A stretch of 64,000 bases of DNA from an uncultured Oscillibacter sp. (GTDB lineage Bacteria; Bacillota; Clostridia; Oscillospirales; Oscillospiraceae): contig NZ_CAJUBK010000003.1 in assembly GCF_910584465.1 (NCBI RefSeq), positions 26,750-90,749 of the forward strand. The letters are read 5' to 3'. Shown here one piece after another: positions 16,507 through 26,007 of this stretch (the stretch's first letter is position 1; the number at the start of each line of letters is the position of its first letter). The notes beneath the pieces were generated by a model. It saw only the letters and a program-made list of their open reading frames with translations. It made no database searches and was not told the origin of the DNA. Position numbers and translations under genes: made by a program.

Positions 16507-17868
16507 TCAGCCCGCCCAGTTCTCCCGCAGCACGGCCGCCACGCGCTCCGTCAGCTCCCGGCAGGCCGCTTCCGTTTCCGCTTCCACCATGACCCGGATC
16601 ACCGGCTCCGTGCCGGACTCCCGGACCAGGATGCGCCCCGTGCCGCCCAGCTCTTCCTCCACGGCCTTCACCGCCGCCTGGACCGCCGGGTCCGCCTGGG
16701 CGGCGGCTTTATCCGTCACCCGGACGTTGATCAGCACCTGGGGATAGACCGTCATGCCTTCTTTCAGGCGGCTCAGGGGGAGCTTCTTCGCCTGCATGAC
16801 CTCCATCAGCTTCAGCGAGGTCAAGATCCCGTCGCCGGTGCGGGCGTACTTGGAGAAGATGATATGCCCGGACTGTTCGCCGCCGATGCGGCACCCGTGC
16901 TCTACCATATACTCATAGACGTATTTGTCGCCCACGGCGGTCTTGGCGTAGCCGATGCCCTTGGCGTCCAGGGCCTTGTAAAGGCCGAAGTTGCTCATCA
17001 CGGTGGTCACCACCGTGTTGGTCAGCAGCTTGCCCCGCTCCGCCATGTAGGAGGCATAGATATACATGATCTGGTCGCCGTCGATCAGTTCGCCGTTCTC
17101 GTCCACCGCGAGGCACCGGTCCGCGTCGCCGTCGTAGGCGAAGCCCACGTCCATCCGGTTCTCCTTCACGAACCGCTGCAGGCCCTCGATATGGGTGGAC
17201 CCGGCGTCCCGGTTGATGTTCAGGCCGTCGGGACGGTCGTTGATGGGATAGACCTCCGCGCCGAGGGCGCGGAAGACGCTGGGCGCGATGGCCCAGGAGC
17301 TGCCGTTGGCGCAGTCCAGGGCCACTTTCTTGCCCTTGAAGGAGTGCAGGGCCAGGGAGATCAGATAGCCGGTGTAGCGGTTGCGCCCCGCGCTGTGGTC
17401 GATGACGGAGCCCACGGCTTCGCCCTCCGCCATGGGGAGCTCCTTCCAGACCTGGCCGTCCATCTCCAGATGGCCGTCCAGATAGTCCTCCGCCAGGGCG
17501 ATGGTGCCCTCGTCCATCTTCTCGCCCTCCCGGTTCAGCAGCTTGATCCCGTTGTCCCCGTAAGGGTTGTGGCTGGCGGAGATCATCACGCCGCAGTCGA
17601 ACCCGTCCGCCCGGACGGCGTAGGACACGGAGGGCGTGGTGGTGACGTGGAGCAGGTACACGTCCGCCCCGGAGGCCGCCAGCCCGGCGCTGACGGCGTA
17701 CTCCAGCATATAGCTGGAACGGCGGGTATCCTTGCCCACCACGATCTGGGCCCTGCGGCCCCTGCCGTAATACCAGCCCAGGAAACGCCCGATCTGATAG
17801 GCGTGGTCGGTGGTCAGCCCCTGCCCGGCGCGGCCCCGGAAGCCGTCTGTCCCAAAATACTTGCCCAT
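16507..17868 (-). CDS. glmM: Phosphoglucosamine mutase
   Basis: 453 residues, normal for GlmM, aligning from the first residues (GKYFGTDGFRG). The phosphoserine loop is ISASHNPYGDNG with the catalytic serine at about 99, the metal loop is DGDADR (about 244-249), and the phosphate-binding loop near the C-terminus is RESGTEPVIRVM. It interconverts glucosamine-6-phosphate and glucosamine-1-phosphate on the way to UDP-GlcNAc for peptidoglycan and the glycans made elsewhere in this window. It is transcribed after the GlmU-like acyltransferase with a four-base gap. Confidence 0.95.
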   Translation of the reverse strand: MGKYFGTDGFRGRAGQGLTTDHAYQIGRFLGWYYGRGRRAQIVVGKDTRRSSYMLEYAVSAGLAASGADVYLLHVTTTPSVSYAVRADGFDCGVMISASHNPYGDNGIKLLNREGEKMDEGTIALAEDYLDGHLEMDGQVWKELPMAEGEAVGSVIDHSAGRNRYTGYLISLALHSFKGKKVALDCANGSSWAIAPSVFRALGAEVYPINDRPDGLNINRDAGSTHIEGLQRFVKENRMDVGFAYDGDADRCLAVDENGELIDGDQIMYIYASYMAERGKLLTNTVVTTVMSNFGLYKALDAKGIGYAKTAVGDKYVYEYMVEHGCRIGGEQSGHIIFSKYARTGDGILTSLKLMEVMQAKKLPLSRLKEGMTVYPQVLINVRVTDKAAAQADPAVQAAVKAVEEELGGTGRILVRESGTEPVIRVMVEAETEAACRELTERVAAVLRENWAG

Positions 17869-17872
17869 AGGT

Positions 17873-18544
17873 TCACTCCTCCTGTTCCTTCGGCGCGATG
17901 ACGCCGCCGGTCTTGTAGATGCTCTGTGCCGGGACGGCGCCCCGGACGCAGGACGTGGGATATATGTTGGTATGCCGGCCGATCACCGTGCCGGGGTTCA
18001 GCACGCTGTTGCAGCCGACCTCCACGAAGTCCCCCAGGATGGCCCCGACCTTCTTCCGGCCCGTCTCGATGCGCTCCCCGCCGCTGCGGATCGCGACCAG
18101 CGTCTTGTCGGACTTCACGTTGGAGGTGATGGATCCGGCCCCCATGTGGGACTTGTAGCCCAGGATGGAGTCCCCCACATAATTATAATGAGGCGTCTGC
18201 ACCCCGTCGAACAGGATGACGTTTTTCAGCTCCACGGAGTTGCCCACCACGCAGCCCGCGCCCACCAGGGCGGAGCCCCGGATGAAGGCGCAGTGGCGGA
18301 CCTCGGTCTCCGGGCCGATGATGCAGGGACTGCCCAGGAAGGCCGTGGGGGCCACCTTCGCCGTTCTATGCACCCAGACCCCGGGCTCCCTCTGCTCGTA
18401 TCCCTCGGGCTCCAACTGGGGCCCCAATGTCAAGATGAACTCCTTTATCCCGTCCAGCGCTTCCCAGGGGAAAGCGAAGCCTGCCAGCCATCCTCCCGCC
18501 AGGCTGTGGGAGAGGTCCAGCAGAGCTCTTGTCGTGATGTCCAT
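17873..18544 (-). CDS. GlmU C-terminal-like left-handed beta-helix acyltransferase
   Basis: 223 residues from the ATG at 18544, supported by GGAAAGG nine bases upstream; a longer reading from 18565 is possible. Hexapeptide repeats (VHRTAKVAPTAFLGSP ... IGPETEVRHCAFIRGSALVG) form a left-handed beta-helix, ending in motifs of the GlmU acetyltransferase half (HYNYVGDSILG, GAGSITSNVKSDK). It lacks the uridylyltransferase half of GlmU. Because it is paired with glmM it probably acetylates glucosamine-1-phosphate, with the nucleotidyl step carried by a separate protein. It could instead be a dedicated acyltransferase for another sugar. Confidence 0.8.
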   Translation of the reverse strand: MDITTRALLDLSHSLAGGWLAGFAFPWEALDGIKEFILTLGPQLEPEGYEQREPGVWVHRTAKVAPTAFLGSPCIIGPETEVRHCAFIRGSALVGAGCVVGNSVELKNVILFDGVQTPHYNYVGDSILGYKSHMGAGSITSNVKSDKTLVAIRSGGERIETGRKKVGAILGDFVEVGCNSVLNPGTVIGRHTNIYPTSCVRGAVPAQSIYKTGGVIAPKEQEE

Positions 18545-18580
18545 GACGACCATCCTTTCCGGCACTGTTATGCCGAGAGA

Positions 18581-18586
18581 AGTATA
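18581..18586 (-). promoter_or_regulatory. Extended -10 element upstream of the acyltransferase-glmM operon
   Basis: On the minus strand TGATATACT gives an extended -10 (TGn then TATACT, 18586-18581) about 37 bases before the start. No good -35 is visible, which extended -10 promoters tolerate. Confidence 0.4.
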
Positions 18587-18678
18587 TCACAAAATTTGGG
18601 GCAGTAAAAGGGCCGATCCTATTTTTTGTGGTTTTTTCAACTTTTTGCGCGGGGCCCCTCTTTTTTTCATGGTCCCCG

Positions 18679-18707
18679 TAGACTTCCTCCCGGGCTCGTG
18701 GTATAAT
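18679..18707 (+). promoter_or_regulatory. Extended -10 promoter for the transglutaminase-like gene
   Basis: TAGACT (18679-18684), 17 bases, a perfect TATAAT (18702-18707) with TGG upstream; start codon 44 bases later. Confidence 0.7.
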
Positions 18708-18751
18708 GAACTCGATCATCGACACCGCGCGGCGGTGAAAAGGAGGAAGAT

Positions 18752-20449
18752 ATGAAAATGAAGCATTTTGCGGCGCTGCTGCTGGTGCTGCTGCTGGCGC
18801 TGGGGACGTCGGCCCAGGTCCTGGCGGATGAGCCGGATGCGGAGGGGGAGCTCCGCGATGAGCCTCCGAAGGAAGGCGTTTTCCAGGAAGGGTCCTTCAG
18901 CGGCCCCCAGACCATCCCCGGTGAGCCCATGGCGGTCGCGGAGAGCTGGGAAGAGGATCTGAAGGCCATGATACTGGAAGGCTGGACGGCCCGCAAAAAG
19001 GAAGTGGATATCAGCTCTCTGCGTATCCCCAAAAGCGAATTAAACCGGTATTGGGATGTCCTCCATACCCTTCAAAACGACCATCCCGAGCTTTTCTATG
19101 TCGGCATCGACTCCGTATGGAACAATGGCACTATATTTGTACGACAGGACCTTACCTACCGCACGATCGAAGGCGGTCTTGATAAGGCCATCTCCGATTT
19201 CAACGCGGCGGCAAACGAGGCGTTGTCCCAGATCCGGGGGCTTACCGACCCTGTGGAGAAGGCTCTGGTCCTCCACGACTGGCTGGTCTTGAACTGTGAG
19301 TATAACTGGTATGTTGGCTTCCATCAGTCGGCGAGTGCCGGCAATACCGGCGATGCCTACGTCGACAGTGGGATGCCTTGGACCGCCTACGGCGCGATGG
19401 CGAAGGGAGACGCCGTCTGCGCGGGCTATGCGCTGGCCTATAAGTACCTCCTGGGTCAGGCCGGTATCCCCTGCGTGTACATTTCATCGAGCGAGATGAA
19501 CCATGCCTGGAACGGCGTGCAGATCAATGGGAACTGGTATCAGGTCGACGCCACTTGGGACGATCCCGTATTGAATCGGGAGGGCCGCGTCGGGCATGGA
19601 TATTTCCTGCTTTCGGACGAGACCTTCGGTACCACTGGCAAACACTACGGCTGGGATAAGATCGTGACATGCAACAGCAAAATTTATGAGTCCGACTATG
19701 TGTTCGTTGGCAACGATTATCCCGTTTATTGTCGGAACGGCAATTTCTATTATATCAAGCCGGAGACCGCCTCCAATTATAGCTGTATCAGCGTTTACAG
19801 GACGGCCAGCCTCAGCAGTGGCGGGACCCGTCTCGCCAACGGCCTGGGGCTCAGCAACAACGCGGTCGTCCTGTGGGTCGACAGCCGCTTGTATGTACTG
19901 CCCGGTCCGTTCAGCAATCAGGTCAATGAAAAGGTCCTCCTGGTCTATGACCTGGACAACGGCGTGACCGCCCAGGCGGGGCGCTTCACCCATTCCCCCG
20001 CCGCCTCGCCGGACGGCCTCGCCTCGGCTGGCAGCGACGACTATCCCGGCCTGCGCTATAACGCCCAGACCAACGAGATCGAAGCGGTCTCCTGCACCCG
20101 CCGCCAGACCGTCTACAGCGTCCCCGCCGTGTCCCTGCCCGGCAGCTGGTCCGACGCGTCGACCGGCAGCGCCGCCGCGGCCGTCATCGGCGGATCCGAC
20201 GAAGCGGCGGCTGTCCTGTGGGGGGTCAACGCCCCCGGCGGCCTGACCCTCTGGGCGGCGTACTACGACGGGAACGGCAAGATGGTGAGCGCCCAGGTGG
20301 CCGGCAGGGATGAGATCGTCCCGGCCAATATCTCCAACGTGCGGCCCAAGATGGTCCTCGCCTATCTGGACGCGCCCCGCAGCTATGCCAGCGCCAAGCT
20401 CATGCTGCTGACGGAGGAGCAGACCCCCATCTGCGCCGCCGCTTCCTGA
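18752..20449 (+). CDS. Secreted transglutaminase-like protein
   Basis: 565 residues, signal peptide 1-25 (VLA-DEP), AGGAGG upstream. The transglutaminase-like core spans about 140-275, with the triad Cys223 (GDAVCAGYALAYKYLL), His251 (EMNHAWNGVQ) and Asp266 (YQVDATWDDP), all intact. In clostridia such proteins are predicted cysteine peptidases or amidases acting outside the cell. A region of unknown fold follows (about 300-460), then a C-terminal form of the shared exported-protein module (LWAAYYDGNGKMVSAQ ... KLMLLTEEQTPIC). It is convergent with the CAP-domain gene across a hairpin cluster. Substrate unknown. Compare the degenerate relative at 40756. Confidence 0.87.
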   Translation: MKMKHFAALLLVLLLALGTSAQVLADEPDAEGELRDEPPKEGVFQEGSFSGPQTIPGEPMAVAESWEEDLKAMILEGWTARKKEVDISSLRIPKSELNRYWDVLHTLQNDHPELFYVGIDSVWNNGTIFVRQDLTYRTIEGGLDKAISDFNAAANEALSQIRGLTDPVEKALVLHDWLVLNCEYNWYVGFHQSASAGNTGDAYVDSGMPWTAYGAMAKGDAVCAGYALAYKYLLGQAGIPCVYISSSEMNHAWNGVQINGNWYQVDATWDDPVLNREGRVGHGYFLLSDETFGTTGKHYGWDKIVTCNSKIYESDYVFVGNDYPVYCRNGNFYYIKPETASNYSCISVYRTASLSSGGTRLANGLGLSNNAVVLWVDSRLYVLPGPFSNQVNEKVLLVYDLDNGVTAQAGRFTHSPAASPDGLASAGSDDYPGLRYNAQTNEIEAVSCTRRQTVYSVPAVSLPGSWSDASTGSAAAAVIGGSDEAAAVLWGVNAPGGLTLWAAYYDGNGKMVSAQVAGRDEIVPANISNVRPKMVLAYLDAPRSYASAKLMLLTEEQTPICAAAS

Positions 20450-20482
20450 GCGGCCCGGATCGGATGCTTTGATATAGGATGG

Positions 20483-20708
20483 AACGCGCCCCGGCATCCT
20501 TGCCGGGGCGCGTTAGAGTGTCGAAAAAGCAGAGGAGACTTCATCGACGGGAAGGAAGAGAGTTACGAGAGGAACCCAGGAAGGGTTCCTTTCGTTTTCA
20601 ATAAAAAAGTTTTCAGGACTTTTTTGAAAGTTCTGAAAACTTGCTCAGCCTGTCGAAAAGACTTTTTCGACAGGCTGACGCGCCCCGGCATCCTTGCCGG
20701 GGCGCGTC
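20483..20708. repeat. Cluster of five hairpins between convergent genes, with an identical terminator repeated at both ends
   Basis: Stem-loops at 20483-20514, 20570-20590, 20609-20641, 20646-20677 and 20677-20708. The first and last share 30 identical bases (20484-20513 and 20678-20707; stem ACGCGCCCCGGCA, loop TCCT), so each convergent gene ends in the same terminator. The fourth has 14-bp arms (CAGCCTGTCGAAAA), and its TGTCGAAAA recurs at 20519. The region 20450-20746 holds no gene. Confidence 0.75.
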
Positions 20709-20746
20709 TTCGTGTCCATGGTCCGCCTGTGCCCGGGGCCCGCGGG

Positions 20747-23062
20747 TCAGCCGACCTCCTTCGGGACGGTCAGGGGCAGGAGCGTCCGGCTGTCCAGGAA
20801 AAAGAGCTTCGCCGTCTGGCCGCTCAGGCTGAACGCCTGTTCCGTCCGCCCCCCTGCGGGGAGCTGGACCGGGAGGCTCTGCACGGCGCTCAGCCGCCCG
20901 TCCCGGTACGCCGCCGCGTACAGCGTGCCGGAGACCGCCGAGACGACGGAGTTGTCCACCGCGGCCGTGAAGGAGATCTTGCCGGAGGCGGTGCTGACGC
21001 CGCCGGCCCCCAGCCGCACCGGGTCCGCCTCCCGCACGGAGACGGCGCACCGGGCCGCGATCCCGTTCTCCATCCGGGCCGTGATCTCCGCCGTGCCGAC
21101 GGCCCTGCCGGTGACGATGCCGTTCCCGGTGACGGAGGCGACGCTCTCGTCGTCGGAGCTCCAGGTCACCAGCTTGTTGGCCGTGTCCTCCGGGAGGATG
21201 GACGCGTTTATCTTCCGCCGCTCCCCTTCCTGGATGGACAGGGAGCTGTCCGAGAGCGTGAGGGTGGTGTCGCTGTCGGGGACGCTGTAGACGCTTGCGT
21301 ATACCGAGCGGTATTTGTAGTCGGTCAGGGCCCCCGCGGCGTCCTTCACGTTGGTCACGGTGATCTCGTATACGCTACCGGGAGACAGCGAGATGTTTTT
21401 GTCGTGATAGCTGATCTGAGACGAACTGGCCTGGGTCAGGCCCCGCGCGTCCGTTTCCCCCATATCGCCGGAGAACTGGAAGGTCTCGCCGGTGTTCAGG
21501 CAGTGGAACACGACGCCGCTGTCCTCGGTCAGCGTGTATCCGTTGTAGAAGCGCACGGTATACATGTCGTTGCTCCCGCCGGAGGTCGCCTGCGACATCA
21601 TCACGCCCTTGGAGGGCCAGCACACGGTGTCCACATTGGGAGAAAGCGCGGAGCCGAATTTGAACTTATGGACCGACTGCCCGCCGGAATCACCGAGCCC
21701 CACCTCCGTGAACCTCGGGTCGAGCAGGTTATAGCGGTGTCCGCACGAGACCGGGTCGCCCATGCCGTCATCCAGCGCGTTGATGATCGAGGTCAGCACG
21801 TTCCCGTTGAACAGGTTCTCCCCATGATCGTCCTGCGCCTTTTGGTAATATGCATCGGAGACTCCTGCCGGCTGGGGAGGATGGTGGGGGCTGGGATTGG
21901 AGATCCCGGCCTTTTTGAGATAGGTCGTCAGCGCGGCCTTGCACTGAGCCCCGTCGCTGAGCTCCGGAGAGTAGGTGAGCTCGTTCAGGCCCGCGCCGAC
22001 CCGGACAGCGTTCAAGAATTTGACCGCGGCCTGGATGCGGTCGGGATCCACCGCGCCCTGGTCCAGAGGAGTCTGGGTGTCCTGGGGCTGCCGCGTGTAA
22101 TAGCTCCCGGCCTGGTTCCACTGCGCCGTGCTCTCCGCGTAGAGCGCTTTCATCCTCTCGAGCCGCGCCTGTTCCTCCGCCGTCAGGGGGACGTCGCTGC
22201 CCGTCTCGAAGTAGGATCTCCTCAGCGCGGCGACGATGATGGAGCCCCGATAGACATCGAACACGATATAGCTCTCGTCCGGGAGAAGGTAGTTTCTGGC
22301 ATAGGCGGCGAAGGTCAAGGGATTGGGATTGAAGTAGTGATACCTGGGGTCCCCCCCGCCGCTGCCATAGGTGATGAAGTCGATCGCCTCCCGCCTGCCC
22401 GTCTTCGTGAGGTGATCGCACAGGTTGCCGCCGTTCTCCATCAGCTGCCGGTTCATATAGAAGGTGCGGCTGTCGAACCCCAGATCGGAGCTCCTCCCAA
22501 AATAAGCGTTGACGGCGTTCCACATCGCGGCCGCGTGCTGAGAGATGCCCTCGGCATACTGGGCGTCGTCCTGGTAAGCCGCGGCAGCGCCCGTCCGGGC
22601 GGCGCTGATCTCGTCCCAGGTCATGGTGGCGTAATCCTCGTTCAGAGCGGCGACCGCGCAGATCGCCTGACTGGACCTGGACTGGTAGCAATAGGTGACG
22701 AGGGTGCCGCCCCTGCGCTCCTCGCCGAAGTCCCCGGCGGCCGACCGGAAATCACAGCCGACCACGGAATAGAGGGCGATCCTCCCATCCGCCTTGGTCT
22801 CGAAGTAAAAATAGTCTCGATAGCCGTCTCCATAGAAACTGTAAGCGTTCCCGCCGTAGCGGGAGACCGTCTCGATCTTCGGCTCTCCCAGCGCGGCCTT
22901 CACGTCCGCGATGGTGGAATCCGGATAGAACGTGACCGATCTCCCCGACGACAGTGTTGCCGCCAGCATGACGCTGCCCGCCGCCATCGCCGCCGTGGGC
23001 AGGAGCCCCAGGACCATCACCCAGGCCAAAAGCCAGCAAGCGGTCCGTTTCAACATGCGCAT
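20747..23062 (-). CDS. Exported CAP-superfamily (SCP/PR-1) protein with Ig-like domain
   Basis: 771 residues, signal peptide 1-28 (AMA-AGS). Residues about 40-140 look like a CAP-associated N-terminal domain (IADVKAALGEPK ... YGGNAYSFYGDGYRDYFYFETK). The CAP fold spans about 345-520 (FLNAVRVGAGLNELTYSPELSDGAQ ... GENLFNGN ... GHRYNLLDPRFTEVGLG), with His and Glu at cavity positions. A Big2 Ig-like domain follows (about 620-695: LPEDTANKLVTWSSDDESVASV), then the shared C-terminal module (LYAAAYRDGRL ... AKLFFLDSRTLLPL). CAP proteins bind lipids or act as toxins or proteases; the role here is unknown. Confidence 0.87.
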   Translation of the reverse strand: MRMLKRTACWLLAWVMVLGLLPTAAMAAGSVMLAATLSSGRSVTFYPDSTIADVKAALGEPKIETVSRYGGNAYSFYGDGYRDYFYFETKADGRIALYSVVGCDFRSAAGDFGEERRGGTLVTYCYQSRSSQAICAVAALNEDYATMTWDEISAARTGAAAAYQDDAQYAEGISQHAAAMWNAVNAYFGRSSDLGFDSRTFYMNRQLMENGGNLCDHLTKTGRREAIDFITYGSGGGDPRYHYFNPNPLTFAAYARNYLLPDESYIVFDVYRGSIIVAALRRSYFETGSDVPLTAEEQARLERMKALYAESTAQWNQAGSYYTRQPQDTQTPLDQGAVDPDRIQAAVKFLNAVRVGAGLNELTYSPELSDGAQCKAALTTYLKKAGISNPSPHHPPQPAGVSDAYYQKAQDDHGENLFNGNVLTSIINALDDGMGDPVSCGHRYNLLDPRFTEVGLGDSGGQSVHKFKFGSALSPNVDTVCWPSKGVMMSQATSGGSNDMYTVRFYNGYTLTEDSGVVFHCLNTGETFQFSGDMGETDARGLTQASSSQISYHDKNISLSPGSVYEITVTNVKDAAGALTDYKYRSVYASVYSVPDSDTTLTLSDSSLSIQEGERRKINASILPEDTANKLVTWSSDDESVASVTGNGIVTGRAVGTAEITARMENGIAARCAVSVREADPVRLGAGGVSTASGKISFTAAVDNSVVSAVSGTLYAAAYRDGRLSAVQSLPVQLPAGGRTEQAFSLSGQTAKLFFLDSRTLLPLTVPKEVG

Positions 23063-23127
23063 AGCCTGACATCTCCTTTTATGCGTCCCGGACGGTCCGC
23101 TCGCCGCCCGGGGAGGTCTTCATGAAA

Positions 23128-23153
23128 GACAGCGCCCCTTGCGGGGCGCTGTC
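23128..23153 (-). terminator. Terminator of the cohesin/dockerin/SLH operon
   Basis: GACAGCGCCCC and its complement, loop TTGC, followed on the minus strand by TTTCAT; 22 bases past the SLH stop. Confidence 0.75.
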
Positions 23154-23175
23154 GGTCATTTGCGGGTCGCGCGGA

Positions 23176-25983
23176 TCAGGCGCCGTACTTCAGGCAGAAG
23201 CGATAGAGGAACGTCGCGAAATGCGCGCGGGTGGCAGTGCCCTGGGGATTCAGACGGCCATCGGTGGTGCCGCCGACGATGCCGTTGCCGACCGCCCAAG
23301 ACATAGCGGCCTGGGCGTAGCCGGAGACACGGCCGGCGTCAGCGTAACCGCTGAGGGACGCGCCGCCGGTGGTGGCGTAGCCCTTCAGCTGGGCGTAACG
23401 ATAGAGCATCGTCACCAGCTGCTGGCGGGTCAGGGAACCGCCGGGGTTCGTGCCGTCGGAGATGCCGGAGCTGATGGACCAGGCGCGGGCCTCGGCCATG
23501 TTGGCCGGCTTGTTGCCGCTCAGACGGTCCAGGACCATCCACAGCTGCTGACGGTTGGTCAGGCCCTCGGGATGGAAGTTCCCGTCGGACATGCCGTTCA
23601 TCACGCCGCGGGCATAGGCCCAGCCGATGTAGTTGGCGGCCCAGTAAGTGCTGGACACGTCCTTGGGCAGGTTGTTCAGGAACAGCTTGTCAGCATCCAG
23701 GGTGAAGCTCAGGTTGCTGCCGGTGCCGCGGTTGTTGGTCGTGCCGGTAGAGCCGCTGGAGCTGGAGCTGCCGCGCATCCGGATGGTCAGGGTGACCGAG
23801 CTGCCGGCGTTCGCGCTGAGCGGGAGAGAACCGCTGAACGTATAGGTCTTGGAGTCGCCGCTGTTCAGCTTCCTCGCCAGGGACTTCAGCTGATCGAGCA
23901 GGTCGCTGGGCCAGCCGACGTTGACACGGATCGAGGTGCCGTCCTCATAGGAGATGCGCACGGTGCCGGAGATGCCCAGATCGGAGAGGCTCTTGGCGTC
24001 CAGGATCTCGTCGGTGTAGAGGGTGTGGGAAAGGTCGGAGGTGACGGTGCCCTCGCCGGCGGCGGGGATCGTCACGAGGAACGCGGGAGCGGCGGGAGAA
24101 GAGACGTTGTCGCCCGCAGCCTCAGCATAGGTGGGGACGAAGAGATAGGTCCCGCCGGCGTAGTTGTACTTCTGGCCGTCCGCCAGCTTCCAGCCGGTGA
24201 CGGTCAGCTCGACGTCGCTGCCGTCGATGGTGACGGTGATCTTCTTCTGACCGCCGAACGCCTTGAAGATGGCGTCCGCCAGGGCCTTCGCGCTGTCGGC
24301 GATGGCGTTGCCGTTCTCCACGGTGACCTTGACCGTGGCGGAACCGGTGCCGCTGGTGATGTCGCCGATGGTCTCGATGTCCTTCGTGGGCATCGTCGTC
24401 GTGGAGGCGGCGCTCTTGGGCAGGATGGTCAGCTTGCCGGCCTTGACCGTGACGGCATAGTCGTCCTGGTCATACTTGTTCCCGCCGGCGCGGTTGATCG
24501 CGTAGACGCCCACAGGGCTGCCCTTCCTCGCCTCGCCGTCCGCCTCGACGGTGAACCCGTCTTCGGCGACGACCAGGACGCTGCCGGTCACGACCTTGTT
24601 GAACTCGTAGTAGTTGATCTCGTCCTGATAGTAGCGCTCGAAGTCGTCCATCTGGACTTCGATGGGCTTCTTGGCGATGGTGGCGGTGCGGGCGGCGGAT
24701 TCGGCCACCGTATACACGCCGTCGTCAGACTTGAAGACGAGGGTGAAGTTCTGGGAGCCGGACCGAGGCTTCTCGTCCGCTTCCTGCACGGTGAACTTGC
24801 CGGGGACGTTCGTGCCGTTGAGGCTGGCGGAACCGCCGCTGACCTTCACGATCTCGCCCCAGGTCTGGCCGTAGACGCCGCCGTCGGCCGTGACGGTGGG
24901 CCAGGTGATGTCGATGTCCTTCACCGTGAGGGTGAGGGTCTTAGTGACCTCTCCCACAGCGGCGGTGAGGGTGAGCGTAGAGTCCACCACAGCGGTGTCG
25001 CTGACGGTGACCACACTGCTCGCCACCGTCACGCCCTCAGCCGTGCCGGAGCTGGTCCAGGTGACATCCCCTTCGAAGGGATCGCCGTACTGGTCCAGGA
25101 CCTTGGCGGTGTAGGTGTAGGTGTTGGTCTTGCCCGCGGTGGGCTTGATCAGGGTGGCCGCGTCGCCCTCGATCTCCGTGCCGTTCTGGGAGATCACGAT
25201 GCTCGTAGCCACAGCCGCCGCGCGGCTGACCGTCAGGGTGGCGGTCTTCGTTCCGGCGCCGATGGTGTACGTGCCGGCCTTCGCGTCCTTCGCCACGGTG
25301 ACAGTGCCCTTGTCGACCGTCACGCCCGCATCAGCGGGAGAGACCGTCCAGGCCACAGTGCTGCTGATGTTGGTACCCGCCTTGGAAGTGGCCGTCGCCG
25401 TCGCGGTAGCGCCGTTCGTGCCGTCGACCGTGACGCTCGCCGGGTCGATCGCAACGGTCTCCACAGTCGGCGCCGCGCCGTTGGTGATGCTGACGGTGGC
25501 CGCGTTGGCGGTGACCGTATGCGCTTCATTCTCGCCGGTCTCGATAGACACTTCCGAGAAGGTCAGCTGAGTGTCCTGGTTCTCGACGCCGTCCTTGAGC
25601 TGGAACGTCAGCGTCGCGATCGGCATGGTGGACGTGAAGGTCTTACCACCCGCTCCGTCCGTGGGGCCCAGGTTGAAGGAGCCGTCTTCGTTCGCTTTGG
25701 AGACGTTCGGGGCCACGACCATGCTGAAGCCCGTCTTGTCCTCCGCACCGACGAAGGTCAGGAGGTCCTTGTCGAAGCCCACGGTGATCGCGGCGACGGC
25801 GGCGTTGAAGCTGCCGCTGCCCTTGGCGACCACGTCCACTTTGTACTGCTGGCCGGACCAAGCTCCATTCTCAGCAGAGAGGGTCAGGGCCGTGCCAGCC
25901 GCCGATGCCGGGATCACGACAAGGGAGCACACGATGGACAGGGCCAGGAACAGGGACACGAGTTTCTTCCATCTGTTGTTCAA
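23176..25983 (-). CDS. Large wall-anchored protein: cohesin-like domain, Ig-like/MBG repeats, three SLH domains
   Basis: About 935 residues from TTG 25983, chosen because GAGG lies at proper spacing; GTG 25992 is in frame but lacks a good site. Signal peptide to about 30 (ASA-AGT). The first folded unit (about 30-165) has the pattern of a type I cohesin (YKVDVVAKGSGSFNAAVAAI ... DLLTFVGAE ... IATLTFQLKD). Ig-like and MBG-type beta domains follow (about 170-700), a Ser/Gly linker, then SLH repeats (about 755-935). It is last in an operon with a cohesin-SLH protein and a dockerin protein, so it may be a surface scaffold. The cohesin call is by pattern only. Confidence 0.82.
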   Translation of the reverse strand: MNNRWKKLVSLFLALSIVCSLVVIPASAAGTALTLSAENGAWSGQQYKVDVVAKGSGSFNAAVAAITVGFDKDLLTFVGAEDKTGFSMVVAPNVSKANEDGSFNLGPTDGAGGKTFTSTMPIATLTFQLKDGVENQDTQLTFSEVSIETGENEAHTVTANAATVSITNGAAPTVETVAIDPASVTVDGTNGATATATATSKAGTNISSTVAWTVSPADAGVTVDKGTVTVAKDAKAGTYTIGAGTKTATLTVSRAAAVATSIVISQNGTEIEGDAATLIKPTAGKTNTYTYTAKVLDQYGDPFEGDVTWTSSGTAEGVTVASSVVTVSDTAVVDSTLTLTAAVGEVTKTLTLTVKDIDITWPTVTADGGVYGQTWGEIVKVSGGSASLNGTNVPGKFTVQEADEKPRSGSQNFTLVFKSDDGVYTVAESAARTATIAKKPIEVQMDDFERYYQDEINYYEFNKVVTGSVLVVAEDGFTVEADGEARKGSPVGVYAINRAGGNKYDQDDYAVTVKAGKLTILPKSAASTTTMPTKDIETIGDITSGTGSATVKVTVENGNAIADSAKALADAIFKAFGGQKKITVTIDGSDVELTVTGWKLADGQKYNYAGGTYLFVPTYAEAAGDNVSSPAAPAFLVTIPAAGEGTVTSDLSHTLYTDEILDAKSLSDLGISGTVRISYEDGTSIRVNVGWPSDLLDQLKSLARKLNSGDSKTYTFSGSLPLSANAGSSVTLTIRMRGSSSSSGSTGTTNNRGTGSNLSFTLDADKLFLNNLPKDVSSTYWAANYIGWAYARGVMNGMSDGNFHPEGLTNRQQLWMVLDRLSGNKPANMAEARAWSISSGISDGTNPGGSLTRQQLVTMLYRYAQLKGYATTGGASLSGYADAGRVSGYAQAAMSWAVGNGIVGGTTDGRLNPQGTATRAHFATFLYRFCLKYGA

Positions 25984-26007
25984 CGTTATCACCTCAATTT
26001 CTCATGA

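Noticed and set aside
20483..20708. CRISPR-like array
   Set aside because: The hairpins differ from one another and have no regular spacer; only the end pair is identical and works as terminators.
23122..26007. 961-codon plus-strand frame opposite the cohesin-like SLH gene
   Set aside because: Composition (Gly, Arg, His, Asp, Val) is that of an antisense shadow and no motif is visible; the minus strand has signal peptide and SLH domains.
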